Shown in pieces: positions 1 through 13,998 of a stretch of 64,000 bases of DNA. The translations under genes and the position numbers were made by a program. The notes under the pieces were generated by a model. The model saw only the letters and a list, made by a program, of their open reading frames with translations, was not told the origin of the DNA and searched no databases. Where the stretch lies: assembly GCF_963678635.1 (NCBI RefSeq), contig NW_026971449.1, positions 1 through 64,000 on the forward strand, read 5' to 3'. The stretch comes from Symsagittifera roscoffensis. Lineage: Eukaryota > Xenacoelomorpha > Acoela > Convolutidae. The stretch's first letter is position 1; every line of letters begins with the position of its first letter.

Positions 1-94
1 AAACTACTGGTGAAATCTAATTGTAAATAGTGAAACACATGTGTATAATTAATATGTATTAAACCTTAACAAAGAAATTTTGGTAAACTCAAAT

Positions 95-1979
95 TCATAC
101 TTACTGATGGTCGGGTTCCAAAAAAAATCCAGTTTTAATTGTGGGCGAGAGCGTTAAGAATTTGAATTCTTTTTTAATAAGTAAACGAGGCCAACGAAGA
201 TCTAGTGAGTGGACCATGCTGAGTTCTTCACCAGTCCCGGAAATTTCCTTATTAGTAATTTGTACGAGATTAGATAGATTGTGATTAAATTTCGTGTTGT
301 GAATACTTTCCAAGAAGGGGGTTTTAATAGTTTGATATACTGATGTGGGATGATGATGAGGCGGGAGTAATTAAGAGGCGAGAGTTTACAACATATACTA
401 GACCAGAACCAGAACCTACAACGGTTAAAACATCAACAAAAGAATGTGTTACATGAAGGATCATCGCCGAAAAAATGAGCAATGTATTGCGTGGACTGTA
501 AATCATGAATCCACAGAAAATGCGCTAGAATGACAATAAAAGAGATGAAAGACCAGTCGAGCTACCGTGAACCGGAAACCTGTGCAAACTATAAAGAGAT
601 GAATTGCACACTTAGACATGGAGGTTGTTCGTTAGGGGTAACCAAATATTTATACGGGATCAAATGTAGCGGTGTTGTGGTTTTCCGGATAGGTAGCTGT
701 TTGAAAAATGATCTTGGATGAACCGGTAACATGTGTGTTTGTGACTAAGTTTGGTTCATGCGTTACTTCATACGAGCAGTTAAAAATTAGCTGGAAGTGA
801 TCAAATTTGCTGAAACTTGATTCGTATGCTTTGTTATTCTGTAGTGCACGGTCATTAACATGATCGAATTTTTTGTTAGTACCATCTAGATCAAACACAA
901 AATCATTTTAAAAAAAAATTATGGTTGATTTGAATTTACTACGAGATCGGTTTCATAGAGGGAATCCGCCATGTAGCGGATGACTCTGGGTCGTAATGAG
1001 TTATAGGAAACCTGTTAGTCTTACTTGCGATAAAGCGGTATTAGTATTTGTGAGTCCAATGCTGGTAAATTGGTTAAGGTGGAGTGCAGTGGTGAGTTGA
1101 TTTAAAAAGTGTCACAAAAATTGTCGTCATCTGTGTTTCTTCGCAGTGTCATCATTAAAGCGTTAGTAAAATTATAAAATTATTCCCAGTAGAGTGAAGA
1201 GAGAAGGGAAAATTCGTCGACATTGGTGTTTCATTGGCTCTGAATTTCGGTACTATCATATAAGTATTAGGAGAGGAATGGGAGATGTTCAATTAAAAAC
1301 TGTGTTGTATTAGTATGGCGAGGGTGCTTTTTTTGAAAAAGACGTGATGATGATGGGCGATTTAGCAAGTAGCTTTGTAGGTTAGCTTAGTGCCCTTTTT
1401 CATAAGCATTCTTTGTGCTCGGGTGAGAGCGCGGCGAAGTGATGATTTGGATGATTCTGAGAGTTAAGCGGAGTGGGTTGCTTGATGGGTAGTAAGTTAC
1501 TTGTTAGTAATGTGAAGCTGTTGTTGGTTGAGTATAAAATCCTTGAGATCATGCTCCAGCTGGTCATTAGTCATGGAGCTAGGGGTATCGGGTGCATTGC
1601 TGTAAATAGGAGAAAGAATGGGGGTAGCAGTGGTGTAGGATGATCAGGACGTGGAGAGTACAAAAGGAGTTGGTGAACTTTTTGGGACAAAAATTGGTTG
1701 CGAAAAATTAGTAAGGCTAGGCTCGGAGTTTAAAAGTTCATCGGGTGTGTCAATGGCGGGGTTATTTACTGTGTTGTGACTATCAAAAACAGTTTGTATA
1801 GAATCATCGGTGCGCACTTGAGATGAGTTATATGACAAGGCAGAAAAAATAGAAAAAATAGGGCTAAAATTTGGTATATGAGAATAGGTTAGGTCGGAAA
1901 ATGATGTGACAGAGTGTTGTCCGTAGATGTTTGAAGGATAAGTGAGAGAATGGTTCAGTAATCCAAAATGCCGCCTCAT
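95..1979 (-). pseudogene. Element A ORF5 relic (unknown protein downstream of Env)
   Basis: Two stretches match ORF5 of element B in relative position. The N-terminal piece (1644-1979) keeps a Ser/Pro/Asn-rich composition and an 'xTPDEx..SEPS' motif also present in B near residue 85. The C-terminal piece (101-313) keeps an 'IHNTK.NH...NL.Q' motif and a 'TGEEL' motif matching B near residues 535-560. Between them the frame is broken many times. Conservation at both ends shows that ORF5 was already part of the element before the A and B/C lineages separated. Confidence 0.7.
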
Positions 1980-4270
1980 TGTGGGCTAAAAAGATGGTTG
2001 TTTTGAAAACGAAAAGTTATTGTGTGTGGTTTTTTTTACTTTTTTATACGTTTCATCAGTGTTTTGTGGCTGATATGCAATGTCGAAAATAGGGCGTCGT
2101 TGCAATTCAAAATTTTGTTGGATGCGTGAAAATAAGAATGTAGTCCTCTAGTCTTATGATGTTACTTGTGGATGATTAACAATTGATAAATTGTGTAGAT
2201 GTAAAGGTGCTGGTGGTATCGTAATAGAATTGTTTCGTAGAGTTTCCTATGTGTTGATTTTGCTGTTAGTTTTTTTGTTATTTTCTCTATCCTAATTATT
2301 GATGTAAAAAAAATCCAAAAAAAAACCTGCGAAAAGTTTTATTGCTAAGCTAGCTTGTATTGTACGCTAGCATTGAGCATGTATTGTATTTTCCTTAAAG
2401 AACTGAAAACTGAAAATAAAAAAGCCATGAAGTTAAGCTTTGCCTATAGTATAGCCAATCTCTCTAGGATGTATAGGGCTATCCTAAAATTGCTAGTAGC
2501 TCAATTAACATAATCTTTTACTTCTTTGAAACATCCACTGTAGTCTTTTCTGTAAATGTTGTTTTCTGAGATTTTGTTTCAGCGAGTTTTCTGAGATTTT
2601 GTTCTATAGATTGTCATAAAATAGCGTCCATGTGTACGTATGTGATGTTCAATATCTGATTTTCTTCAAAGGAGGACTTAAGGTGGGGTAAGGTATGAGT
2701 AGAAAAAGTTTCCATCTTTGGGGTTTCATTTTTTTACGATGTAGCTAATCTGATCCACATGGGACAGTGGTATCCCATAAGTATGTTCGTTTTGATAAAT
2801 TGTCAATAAAACGAACTTTATTTTCGTAAATTATCGGTATTCTTTCTTATGTATTCCAAGTGGTGAGATTTTTTTAATGCACGTGGTGACTTTGCATGAA
2901 AAATTCCAATGTTGTTTAGTCGAGTTTCAAATCGAGATGAATGTCATTATAAATTGCGCCAAAATATGCGTTATTCATTATTCATAATTTTTGTAGTTGT
3001 GTACTGTCACGACTTTCTGGTAGGAGTTTTACACCAATCCTTCCACTGTTTTCGTTTAATGTAACTGGTATACAACATTTTTCATTCTTTCTGTCTTGAT
3101 TTGGATGGGACATGGGAATTATGAGTTTTCCGGTTTTCAGAACGAATTGTTTTTCAAACTTGGTTAATATTTCTGAATGTTGAATTCGGAAAGACGTTTT
3201 CCAAAAGTTGCATGCTAGAACTGTTTTGGGGTATAATTGAAAACGTGTTTATTTTTTTTTCTATTTTTCTCTAAGGGGTTTTGTCATATCTTTGTCGAAA
3301 AGGGTGTAAATGGTCAACTGGTATAGATTTTTGGGGAAAAAAATTTCAGAACTTATATCCTTCTTGCGTGAAATTTAGCGTCTTGAAACCAAACATGTGT
3401 CTGGAGGAAACCAAACAAATTTTGCCTTGGTGTGTGGGACGGGATTGCAACAACCTTGATCAATCCTACAGGCGGATTTCTTGATATAGAATTGTGCCAG
3501 TTTTTAAATCGCGTGTTAGTTGAACTTTTTCAAATGAAGTTTTCCGATCAAAAAATTTCATTTCTAGAGATCCCTTGTTTTTTCTGTTAGCCTTGAATTT
3601 TGATAGAATGCTTATTCCGATGGGAGGTATCCAGTTTTTGTATATTGTAGATTAAGCGTCCATGAGCACCGCGATAAGAGAATTTAATTGTAAAAGGCCT
3701 TGATGATGTTCAAGTTGTGCCTGATGTCCTGAATCTGAAAGAACGTGAAAACTCACTAACGTTTGAGTACCATCTTTTAGTTTTGTAGACTTTAAACATT
3801 TAGTTTTTTTTTAAAGTCTTCGGTGTTAAGATGTAGTAGTGATTCAATGATACTATGGTAATATGTTTCATGATCGAGTCTCTTTTTGTTTCCGTTTGAA
3901 ACATGGGAACATAGTAGTTTTTATCAGAAAAACTTCCTGTGAAATTATAACCTGTGAGAGTTGTAGCACGGGTTTTTGAGTAATGTGATGCAACTGCCTT
4001 AGTTGGTTCGACTGCTTGTGGTTCTGATTAACCCTGGGTAACTTGGCAACTTGGCTTTTGGCATATTTCTGTAGTGCTTTGTTGGTTGTCTTTGCAATCA
4101 TGATGATTTCTTTTGTAGAGGATACCTTGTAGTCCTCTACGTGAAGAGAAGCTATTGTAAACTGTAGGTTCAGGATTTACTAGGAAATAAAAATAATTAT
4201 TTGACAAGAGCGTTAAAAGAAAAATGTGTGAGACAGACCTAAAATTGGATTGTAGATTGTTATGTAACAT
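1976..4270 (-). pseudogene. Element A Env glycoprotein relic
   Basis: This region aligns with the Env of elements B and C in several islands. The N-terminal island (about 4028-4270) starts with a hydrophobic leader and then a His-Asp-Cys motif with spaced cysteines. A central island around 2747-2830 matches the segment that in B and C follows the 'CYKRIP' motif. The hydrophobic C-terminal membrane segment corresponds to about 2330-2560. Frameshifts separate the islands. The assignment rests on collinearity and island similarity with B and C, not on an intact frame. Confidence 0.65.
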
Positions 4271-4289
4271 ATTGTCTTTTTAGTGAATC

Positions 4290-5536
4290 TATCGTATCTA
4301 TAAATCAGTTTTGTGCTAATAAGCGGAGGGTTACCGAATGAGCAGTGTTGTCTGGCTGTGATATTAGCAAAAGATGATGTACTAGGTTGTTGATTTTTTT
4401 TTCGAACTCCGTTACTAAACTTTGTTATGATAGGAATTGTATGTTATGTTCTGGGATATCTTTTTGTATATCATGTCTGTGCTGTAGTCTGTTAAATGCC
4501 CAATTCTCTAGAAATTTACTGTCTGGATTTTGTCGAAAAAAGAAAGTGCTGCTACGAAAGAATTCGAAAGAGGGATTGATTTGTTTTTTGTAACTGTTGA
4601 TATCTAATGTTTGAATGACGTAGAAAACTTTTTGCAAAAGTAAGACTCAGTTATCTTATATTGGAAAAAAATAACTGAAAAAGTGTTATTGGGGTCATAT
4701 ACTTCCTATTCAAGGTGTTGATGAAAAGAAATAATAATCTGGCGATGATAAAAAAAATGTATCTGAGGATTGGTTGATTCAGAGACGAGGTTACGTTCGC
4801 CTCGGGTACGTGCATAGTTCATCCAATCTGGGAGTCTTTGTAAAGATGTGGTACGATTGATTGGGTTTTCTCTAACTTGTTCAGAGGTAAGTATTGGACC
4901 CAATTTATCGGATGGTAGATTTTTTGTGTGTTTTGTTGTGAATTGAAACTAGGTGGAGGAGTGCTTTGAAATGTGTTGTTTGATTGATCAAAAGGAGTCG
5001 ATGTTGGTGATGAGGGTAAGTTAGGTTGAATTCGTGGTTTTGTTAGGGTCCTGTTTCGTCGGTTGATGATTTATCTGTCGGTCAATGATGGTATATGGAT
5101 TTTGAATTTGACTCCTATGAATGGTTTGATTTAAATCTTGTTGTAGTGATGGGTTGATCCTATGTGTTGGTTCTTTTGGTAGTTTTCTCAGAGGTGCGTG
5201 GCGACGGGCTGGTGTTAATGCGCGGATAAGGTATTTTTTTTTCTTCAAAATTATATTGATTTTCTATGTATGATGTGCGAGTAGATAATTGAGGCTAATT
5301 TGATTGACTTGATATATATGTTGAGTTGGGAATTTGAGATGGAATGGAGGTGGGGAATCTTTAGTAGACGTTTGATCAGCAATTTTGGTTTTTTGATTTG
5401 GGATTCCGACAATGGAGTTATTGTATGAGTGTTTGTGGTAATTTTCTTCAAAAAAGTGTATCATTAAGGCGAGTGTTCGAACAAATGCAAGTATTGATTT
5501 GTTAAGACATTTAAAAAATATCAAAGAGCTTTTCAA
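4290..5536 (-). pseudogene. Element A relic of TM2 membrane protein and proline-rich ORF4
   Basis: The frame 5264-5536 (90 codons) starts with a segment matching the second half of the 62-aa TM2 protein of B and C: a 'KC' motif, a hydrophobic helix and an 'FEENY..H' motif. It then continues with no stop into a polar, Pro/Ser-rich segment like the start of ORF4. Further left, 5021-5248 matches the central ORF4 segment around 'RHAPL', and 4425-4637 matches its C-terminal domain ('NWAFNRLQHRHDI'). In A, TM2 and ORF4 are therefore continuous at their junction, whereas B and C have a TAA there. Confidence 0.6.
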
Positions 5537-5757
5537 ATGTCAAATTTTTTATCATTCAGAAGAAAAGATGCTAATTTGAGTACATTTGAGTAATTTGAGT
5601 AATTATATCTTTGGAGTAGACAAAAAAAGCAAAATGTAAACAAAAAACTGTGAAAATGGTTTTCATGAATTCTAAAATATCGCCTAATAGAAAAATGCAA
5701 AAATTGAAAATGTTTAGTGAAATTTGTATTAGGTTGAAAAAAATTTTTTCAAGGTGT

Positions 5758-8700
5758 TCAACAACTGAGTTTAATTTGCGCTATCGATAAGTGGTACTTT
5801 GTTGGATATGTTTTCGATTTTTTAAATGCACATCGAGTGAGTTTATTGATTTTAGACAATTGTTTGGGGGTATGAAGAGGTGCTGGTGAAGGAAATTCTG
5901 GAGTTTTGGGTATAAGGTTGCTACTTTTTTTTGTTTTTTGTCTCTTTTTAAAATCCTTTCTGTGTGGGTAACTGAGGCTATTTTTAAAATTTGTAGGTAT
6001 AGAAGTTATCTTCATCGTGAGCCTGGAGTGGTAAATTGTAAAAAAAAAAACTTGGGTCTTTTGTTGGTTGACAGTGTTCTTGAGAATTTTTGACGCGCTT
6101 GCGGAGAACATTATTAGTTTGCGTGGTTTTTGAATAAAAACCATTTCATAAGGTGATAATCCAAATGGTTGTTGTGATTTGAGATTTATATGCTAAGAGG
6201 AATAGCTTTATGTCTGTTTACCATTCAAACTAATTCTTATTTTCTCTGGTAACTATACATCGGAGGTTTTCTTGTATTGAACAATTCATACTTTAACTAG
6301 ATCGTTGGTCTATGGAGCCTGTGAGGTTCTACGTTTGTGTTCAATATTATACAATTGACACAGTGTAATTGTTTCAATATTAATAAATTTTGTTCCGTTT
6401 TCTATAACATGGATTTCGTGTAATCCCAATTTTGCTATCCAATATTCGAAAAGTGTTGCGTATATAAATAGAGTTTTGCAGCGTGGAACGGGATTTAGCG
6501 CTACATAGTGTGTAATTGCGTCTACAAGGACTATAATGTATGATTGGCCTTCGAAAGATGTTGATATAGGGCTTTCTCTATCAAATAAAATTATGTAGTG
6601 AAAAAGTAAAACCTGTCAATAAAAATTTGATTCTTTACGATTTGTCTTTGATGTGGAAAAAGTTTGTTTATTTGGCTTGTGAGACAGTTCATGAACAGTA
6701 TTTTAATCCATACCGCTGCGTTTCGGAAATAAAAATTTATCATTTGCCGAAGATCAGGTGTTTTTGAATTATTGTTGATTGAGTCTTTTAAATCAAATAC
6801 TTTATTTATAACGAAGCTTTTGTTAATTTGTGACAGTCTTCTAAGTTGATTGTATCTATTAGAGGTGCTCTTTTTTCACATAGAAATTATTTATTTCGTT
6901 GTGGAGTTTCTATTGTGGATTTTTTTTTTAGTTTTGTATTGATTTATGCCATGAGACAATTGGTATGGATTTAACTGTGTTATTTCTTGTCAAATCGACT
7001 CCATAAGGGTTGTTTTGACATTTTATATCGAGCAGAAAAAATTCTAAGGGATTATTCTGTTTGTTATCGGAGTCAATTTTGACTGCTTATTTACGTTCTA
7101 ATTGTACTGATGTTCCGTCTTCTGCAAGAAAAATTTTCATAATTTGTAGTACTACTACGGTTTTTTCTGGTGATTAATTCTGGTGCTGTTTTCTGCTTAC
7201 TGTATCTGGTAAAGTAAGGCTTTTATCTGCTGTATAAACTATGTGCAAGTTTGGAAATTTCATTAGATTTTTTTTTGTTTGTATAGTGGTTTGCGATCTG
7301 TAAAAAAAACTGTTGAAAAATGTGATCGGAGGATCAACAGTTCATGCTCAGTTATTCAGTATGCTGTTATTAGATTCATTTTGTTTGTTCCTTGATGCGA
7401 TTGTAAAAGGGCAGCGTCAATTTCAATTTTGGATGCGTCGCCTTTTACATAAAATGATCGGTTTGGATCTGGTATTGTAATGGAGATTTGTTCGCTTTTT
7501 TAGATTTGTCGAATTGTTTTTTGTTCTAGTGTTCATTCAATATCGTGTGGTATGGTGTAAAATAATCTAAGATATAATAGCATCTTATAAACATAGTTGC
7601 TTAAGAAGTTTAATCTTTTAAAAGATCTTGTTTCTTTTTGTTCGATGGTGTTTGAAGCTTCAAAACTGCATCTGTTTTTGATTTTAGAGGTGAATTTGTT
7701 TGTCCATCAATAATATACACCAGGAGTTTGACATAGGTGAGGAAAAAGTGTTATTTGTCACGAGCTGCCTCAATTTTTTTAATGCATAATCTGATGGTAT
7801 TTATCGAAGATTTTGAACAATTATTGTTTTGTTTGTGATTGTATGAAAACATCATCTAAAAATGTAACTACTTTCTTACATAGGATTAATGGTCAACAGA
7901 CACTCCTCATAAATGTGATAAAAGCTGCTGTTCCATAGAACAACCTACTATTTTTTTTCACTATTGGTTTCTAATGATTAATTGTGCAAACGGCTTGATT
8001 GTTCATAATAGGCTTTCGGTTATTTCGCTATTCATATCTGCTATTGTATAATTTTGTCCACATTTTTTGTAGGAATTACTGTACTGGTTAGTTGGGCCAT
8101 TTGCATTTAGATTCATCTCTTACAGAATTGAAGTTTCTTGCGTCCAACGCCATCTTGAGGGTTTGGCAATCTGCTAGTAAAAGGAGTGAAATGAAAAACT
8201 TATTTCCTTTTGATCATTGCTCTTTGTGCACTTTTGGGATAATTTCAAGTAGGTCGAAAAAACCAAGGAGTCAGTTTACGTTGTCTTATAGATGCATTGG
8301 AAATTTTTTTAAATTTCATCGGTTTTGAGTGGAACGTGTAATGGTGATGTTGTTTTTTTGATATCGAATATTGATGTTGCTTCAACATTGGGTTATTTTA
8401 TACAAAAATGTGCCTGTTGTTCGGTTTCTTATTGATTTCCATGAGAGTGTTTAATTGAAATTTATTATAAAAAGCTCCTCTTTCATTGTGTAATTTGAAA
8501 ATTGAAATATGAGTTTAAAATCAGCGGTTTTTGTGAAAAAATTGGTGTTTTTCTTTGATTCTTTTATCATGTCACTAATTGAGAGTTGTTTGTTTAATGT
8601 TGTAGATTGAAGAATGTCTAAAAAAAATTTAAATGTTATACTTTGTATGGTTTTTACTGAAAAGGGCACAATGTTGCAATTTTTTCTCAAAATCCGAATA

Positions 8701-8770
8701 CTCCTAGAGGATGAGTGATTCTATACGGGGAGTTTTTGTTTAAATGTACTGCGATTATGTCTGTTTTTGA
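5758..8770 (-). pseudogene. Element A pol relic: linker, RT, RNase H, integrase
   Basis: The RT palm motif reads FLDDVFIQSQ on the minus strand near 7830-7870, against YLDDVFMQSQ in B and C. The integrase C-terminal portion is in 5758-6144 and its catalytic core in about 6150-6700. The protease-RT linker is recognisable at 8451-8690 ('DILQSTTLN' and following residues). Sequence then jumps near 8770 directly to the Gag tail, so the protease segment present in B (about 27.8-28.7 kb) is missing. Frames are broken throughout. Confidence 0.75.
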
Positions 8771-8779
8771 ACTGGAGTT

Positions 8780-11700
8780 TCATATTCGTTTTCTATTTTA
8801 ACATATTAGTAACTAGTGTGCTTTCATTTTCACTATATTCATTTGCGCTTTCACAGTTTAAATGGTTTAGTTGCACTTCCGATGACTCTGTGTTTTCTAT
8901 TCCTGGGGGTTCTGGAGTTGTTTCATCTGTAGCTTGTACTTGATTTATCTGTCTTTGGTCTTTAGGCATAATGCTTCTATAGTTACGCTTTTTTCTGTAT
9001 GAAAACTGTGATTTAATTCGATGGGGTGGCTATTTTTTCTCGGTCTATAGTTATTTGAAATTTCAAGGGATCCGTTGTTGTAGTTTCTGTCATACGAATT
9101 GTTGTTCGAGTAGTTTCTGGATCGGTTAATTGAATTTTTCCTAAGCGATTATTTGAAGAGTTTATAAAGCCATTTATGAAAGATTTTTTATAATAACCAT
9201 TTGATTAAAATCGATTGCAGTAGTTAGAATATAATCAATTTCTGTGATAATTAGAATAATTACTTCTGTTAGAAATCGATATTGAATAGCAGTTTCTGCA
9301 AAGACTCTTTTAATTATTTGATCGGCAAATCTAGTTTCTGAACAATTTTGGGTTTTTCGTCTGTTTGGGGACTCTCCACGAAAACGGAAATTGTTGGTAT
9401 ATGGCGATTGTGATCTGCTGTTACCATAGCTAGGTGGAGGTGGTTTTCCTGAACTTTTTTTTGTCTTTTTTCATGTAATATTTAAGTCATTTAATCGGTT
9501 CTGTAAGTTTTTTGTGGTCGATTTGATTTGTTGCTTAGGTCATTAATCAGCAATACTGTATCCGTATCAGCGGCAATAGTTACATCATTTTCTAGAAGAG
9601 TATTTTCCTTTACAGCTCGGATCCTTTTCATACATATTGAGATTTTGGTGATTTTTTCTGCTAACTCACAATGAGAGTCTTGAATGTTATTCATGAATGA
9701 GGGAGTTGTTTGAATTTTGTTTACAAAGTGAAGTTTTAAACTTTTTATTTCCTCCAAATTCATTGTGGTTTCTTCTTGTTCCAGTTTTTCTGCAAGTTTG
9801 CGAAATTTTTTATCTGGTTTGCTTATTGATGATTGTTGTGATGCTGTATTTTTATTGCTGTTTTTCCTTATTGTGGTGTTAAGGTCATCGTTAGAAATTC
9901 TATCCTTTTTGAGTTTTCATAGTCATGTGTGTTTAGAGAATAATTTTTTTTTACCAGGGTATCAATTTTCTCAGCAAATTGTTTCATAGTTTCTTCTGGG
10001 AATCTACGATTTTCTAAAACTTTTTTAAGTTGTTTGTTTTTTTTTCTGAATCTTCAAGTTTTTTTAGTGGCCCATATGATTTGTTTTGTTCGTTTTGTCT
10101 TTTTTCAGCAAAACGAAATAGTAACAAAATTTGTAAAATGAGGGTTTTCCTTCAAAATTCGGGTTTTTTTCATATATTTAGAGATGATTAATCTTGGATA
10201 TTACTCATATATACTTGGATGATCATTTCTGCTAAGTCACTATCAGAAACTTGATTGTTACTCGTGTTTGACGTAGTAGTTTGGATATTGTGTACATACT
10301 GTAGTTTTCAATTTTCTGTTTCTTCCTATTTCATTGTGATTTCTTTTTGTTCTATTTTGTCTGCAAGGTTGCGAAAATCAATATCTGGTTGGCTAATTGA
10401 TGATTGATCTGATGCTGTCTTTTTATTGCTGTTTTTTCAGTTCGTAGTGAAAAAGTCATCATAAGAAATTTTTTAATTTTTGTGTTTTTATAGTCGGGTT
10501 TGTTTAGAGAAGAACTTTCAATAACAGGGTTTTTATTCTTACATCAAGTTGTTTTATAGTTTCTATAGGGTGTCTACAACTTTCTTTACATAAAATTTTT
10601 TTTTCGATTTTGTTTCTGAATCTAATATTTTTTTAAATTTCTGGTGTAAAACGTTTCCCACCGGATTGATTTTCTCTGCATAAAAAAATATATTTGGGCT
10701 GCCACGTCCAGTGTGGTTTGTATCAGTGATGTACGTTTGTGGATCCAATTTTGTTGAAGTGGTCTGTTTATAGTTTCTGATCCTATATTCAATATTAGAT
10801 TAGTTGGAACAGCGTTTAAATTCAGGGTCTGTTCCTGTGAAAACCAATATTATTTTGTTTGCTGTTATAGATGATCAACCAATAAGGTATACACTTATCG
10901 TCAATTGAAGGTATTTAGGTATTCGTGTAAGAAGTGTGAGTGGGTTTTTGCTAAATGGATTTCATTTTCAGTTGATTCTGGTTGATAGCCTTCAGTATTT
11001 GTTTAATGCACTGATTGTACGTTATGCTTTCTGAAATTCAGTTTTACAGGGTGTTTTTATTGTATTTTTTGTGGTCTTGGCGAATAAGGTTCAAAAATCG
11101 CTGGTTGGAAAATATAATCTACTTTATCTATGACATTCAAGTGATACTTTCGAGAGTTATATTTATTTTGTTGTCGATTTCGACTGAAGTATTCTTCATC
11201 TTCTGAATAATGTGGTTAATTTTTATTGAATTATCTATTAGGTACGTTTCATTTTTTTGTTGAAAAACGGATAGTTCTCAGTGCGATCCGTTCGAAATTT
11301 TCTGTAATTATTTTAAGTTAAGATTTATTTAATGGGTTTCTAGGTGTGTTTTGATTATAATCAATATCTGGAGAATAGGATTGTGTTGTAACGACTGATC
11401 CTGCTATTGGATGGTTTATACTAATGTTCGAGTAAAAATTGTAATTTTGATTTCAAAATTATTTGCCTTAGCGTAATTTGGTTTGTTTATTGAACGTTTT
11501 TTGGTTACTTGTCCATTTAAGATATTCCGGGACAGCTATTAATTTTACGGGTTATTTTTTGTGTGGTGTCGTGATTGTAGGAGGGATATTAGAAATACTT
11601 TTTGTGCTATTGTATGTTTTATTCTACAATTTCTTCGTTTACAAAATGTGATGGTGGTTAAATATCTTTTTCAATAGGTTTGTAGTTACTTTTAAATTGC

Positions 11701-12086
11701 CCTGCATTGTCATAATAATTGAATTAGGACTGTTGTTAAGTGTTTTATCAAAAAACGTTGTGTTGTAATTTAAAGATGTGGTATATGTTGTTAATGCGGT
11801 AGAAACGAGATCGTATTTAAAATCCTTAATTGAACAATTTTGCAGAATTCTTGTTTGTTCGTATCCAAAATACCTTTTGACAGAAGTGTAGGAATGGGTG
11901 ATGCAAAATCCAGGTGTCAGTTTTTATTTCCCAAGCTGCTATTTCGTACGCTGTTCCTATGCTCTTGAGTCTTAATTTTGTGAGGTCATCTTGACTCTTG
12001 AGGTAATTTGTCGTGGCAGGACGGGTTGCGGAAAGAGTGTACCAATTCGTTAGATCGCAAACAAATGTGACATTCTTACATTCCAA
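8780..12086 (-). pseudogene. Element A gag relic with internal duplication
   Basis: The piece 8780-8960 matches the acidic Gag tail of B. The CCHC region is scrambled, and 9491-9763 matches the 'EE..SLKL.FVNKI' region downstream of the capsid domain. The stretch 11690-12086 matches the last third of the Gag N-terminal domain. From 12086 the sequence jumps to the leader, so ORF1 and most of the Gag N-terminal domain are deleted. All frames are interrupted. Confidence 0.65.
9600..10650 (-). repeat. Diverged tandem duplication inside element A gag (unit about 570 bp)
   Basis: Sequence around 9655-10085 recurs at about 10210-10650 in the same orientation, offset near 568 bp. For example, the 'ttgatgattgttgtgatgct' stretch near 9827 corresponds to a 'ttgatgattgatctgatgct' stretch near 10398, and 'atgtgtgtttagagaa' near 9923 to 'gggtttgtttagagaa' near 10494. 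The two units have diverged strongly, so the duplication is old. Confidence 0.65.
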
Positions 12087-12825
12087 GTGAAATTAACCTT
12101 ACTTAAATGGGGTTTGATATGAGATCAAGGGACGATTACAATTAGAACACAAAAAGGTCTTTAGATAGTATTTTAGTTGTTAATAGTTTTGAGGTTTGTT
12201 CCGGGTCAGTCAAGAGGTTAGGTTCAAGTGAAGAATGAGTAACCGAAATTCTTAACGGCTTAATCTAATTTGAATGGTTACTTTATGGAAAAATTTCATT
12301 TAGTCTTGGGTTGGGTATAAGGGTTGAAAAATGGATCGACACTTGAGGTCGTTGGACACTAGTTTTAAGCGGTGCTGGTAAAATTATTAAATGATCCATG
12401 GAAAGCCTTGATGATCTAAATTTTAGATTAAAATGAAAAAACAGCTATGAAAAAAATTTAGAATTGAAACTGAAAGTTACAGTTTTAGGATCTAAGGGTA
12501 GTTTTGATTATCTGTTTTTAAATGAATAAGGTTAAGGTTTAAGTTGAAAAAGGACAATATAACTTTACTACATAAATAGTCTTGGAGATCAACAATCGTT
12601 GTAGTCTGCTTTTTCGTTTCACACTGCAGAGGTTCAGTTTGTTGTGACCTGAATTTAGCTTTATTTTGACTTGATTTGATTTATTGAGCGTGGATCTAGG
12701 CTAATTTCTTTTCCATTTTAATGATCATTTCACTGTTTTTTTATTCTAAATCCTCTATTCAATGTTTGCCATCTCTAAGTTTAAATTAGTTTCTATCTGC
12801 TCGAGACTAGTTTGGTGACACCAGA

Positions 12826-13270
12826 TGAGTTTATGATCGGGGTGGCTTTCTCATAGAGTAATTTCGGATAAGGTACACCGTCTGTTCGTCAAGCTATCTT
12901 ATTTTCAGTCGGATAGTTCTTAGTCTAATACCAATCCTAACCTTATTCTTATTTTCCCTAGTCCCAATAAGTCTAGTATATACTAGTATTCTTGCAAGGT
13001 TAGAGGGGAGAATGAGCAACTGTTTTCTAAGTAAAATTTATTCTTCTCTGGCTGAAACTATAACTAGTTTCAACCGTAGGAATTATCGTATGTTTTAGTC
13101 ATGGATCATGAGTGTTAGTTCTAAGTATTTTACAGCGATAGTTATCAAGAATAAAAATGGAAAAATTTTGCACCCAACGCTTATGCACTCCTAAATTGTA
13201 ACTCTCAAATTAGGTTTCATTGACGCACGCTCTTTTCTCAAAATTAGTATATATAGGCGCTTAAACACTT
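12826..13270 (-). repeat. Element A internal LTR copy
   Basis: It starts with TGAGTTTATGATC and is homologous to the 410-bp LTRs of B and C, sharing blocks such as gagtaatttcggata and ggtacaccgtctg. It contains an 8-bp-arm palindrome at 13053-13072 (TGAAACTA, four bases, TAGTTTCA). The terminal CA is missing at the duplication junction. Confidence 0.8.
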
Positions 13271-13980
13271 AAATGGGGTTTGATATGAGATCAAGGAAAG
13301 AATACAATTAGAACACAAAAAGATCTTAAGATACTATTTTAGTTGTCAATAGTTTTGAGGTTTGTTCTAGACCCGGGTCAGTCAAGAGGTTGGGTTCAAG
13401 TGGAGGATGAGTAACCAAAACTCTTCAAGGTTTAATCTAATTTGAATGGTTACTTTTTTGAAAAATTTCAGTTAGTTTTGGGTTGTGTATAAGGGTTGAA
13501 AAGTGGATCGACATTTGAGGTCGTTAGACACTAGCTCTAAGCGTTGTTGGTAAAATTATTAAATGATCCATGGAAAGCCTTGATGATCTAAGCTTTAGAT
13601 TAAAATGAAAAAACAGTTATGACAAAAATTTAGGATTGAAACTGAAAGTTACAGTTTTAGGATCTAAGGGTAGTTTTGATTATCTGTTTTTAAATGAATA
13701 AAATTAAGGTTTAAGTTGAACAAGGACAAATATAACTTCACTACATAAATAGTCTTGGAGATCAACAATCGTTGTAGTCTGCTTTTTTGTTTCACAATGC
13801 AGAGGTTCAGTTTGTTGTGACCTGGCTTTAGCTTTATTTCTGACTTGATTTGACTTACTGAGCGTGAAAATAAGCTAATTTGTTTTCCATTTTATTGATC
13901 ATTTTACAGCTTTTTCTAATCTAATTCCTCTATTCAATGTTTGTCTTCTCTAATTTTAAATTAGTAGATATCTGCTCGAG

Positions 13981-13998
13981 ACTAGTTTGGTGACACCA
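13981..13998 (-). other. Primer-binding site of element A
   Basis: On the minus strand the LTR is followed by two bases (TC) and then TGGTGTCACCAAAC, complementary to a tRNA 3' end finishing in CCA. The spacing matches B and C but the sequence differs, so A probably used another tRNA. I cannot name the tRNA. Confidence 0.55.
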
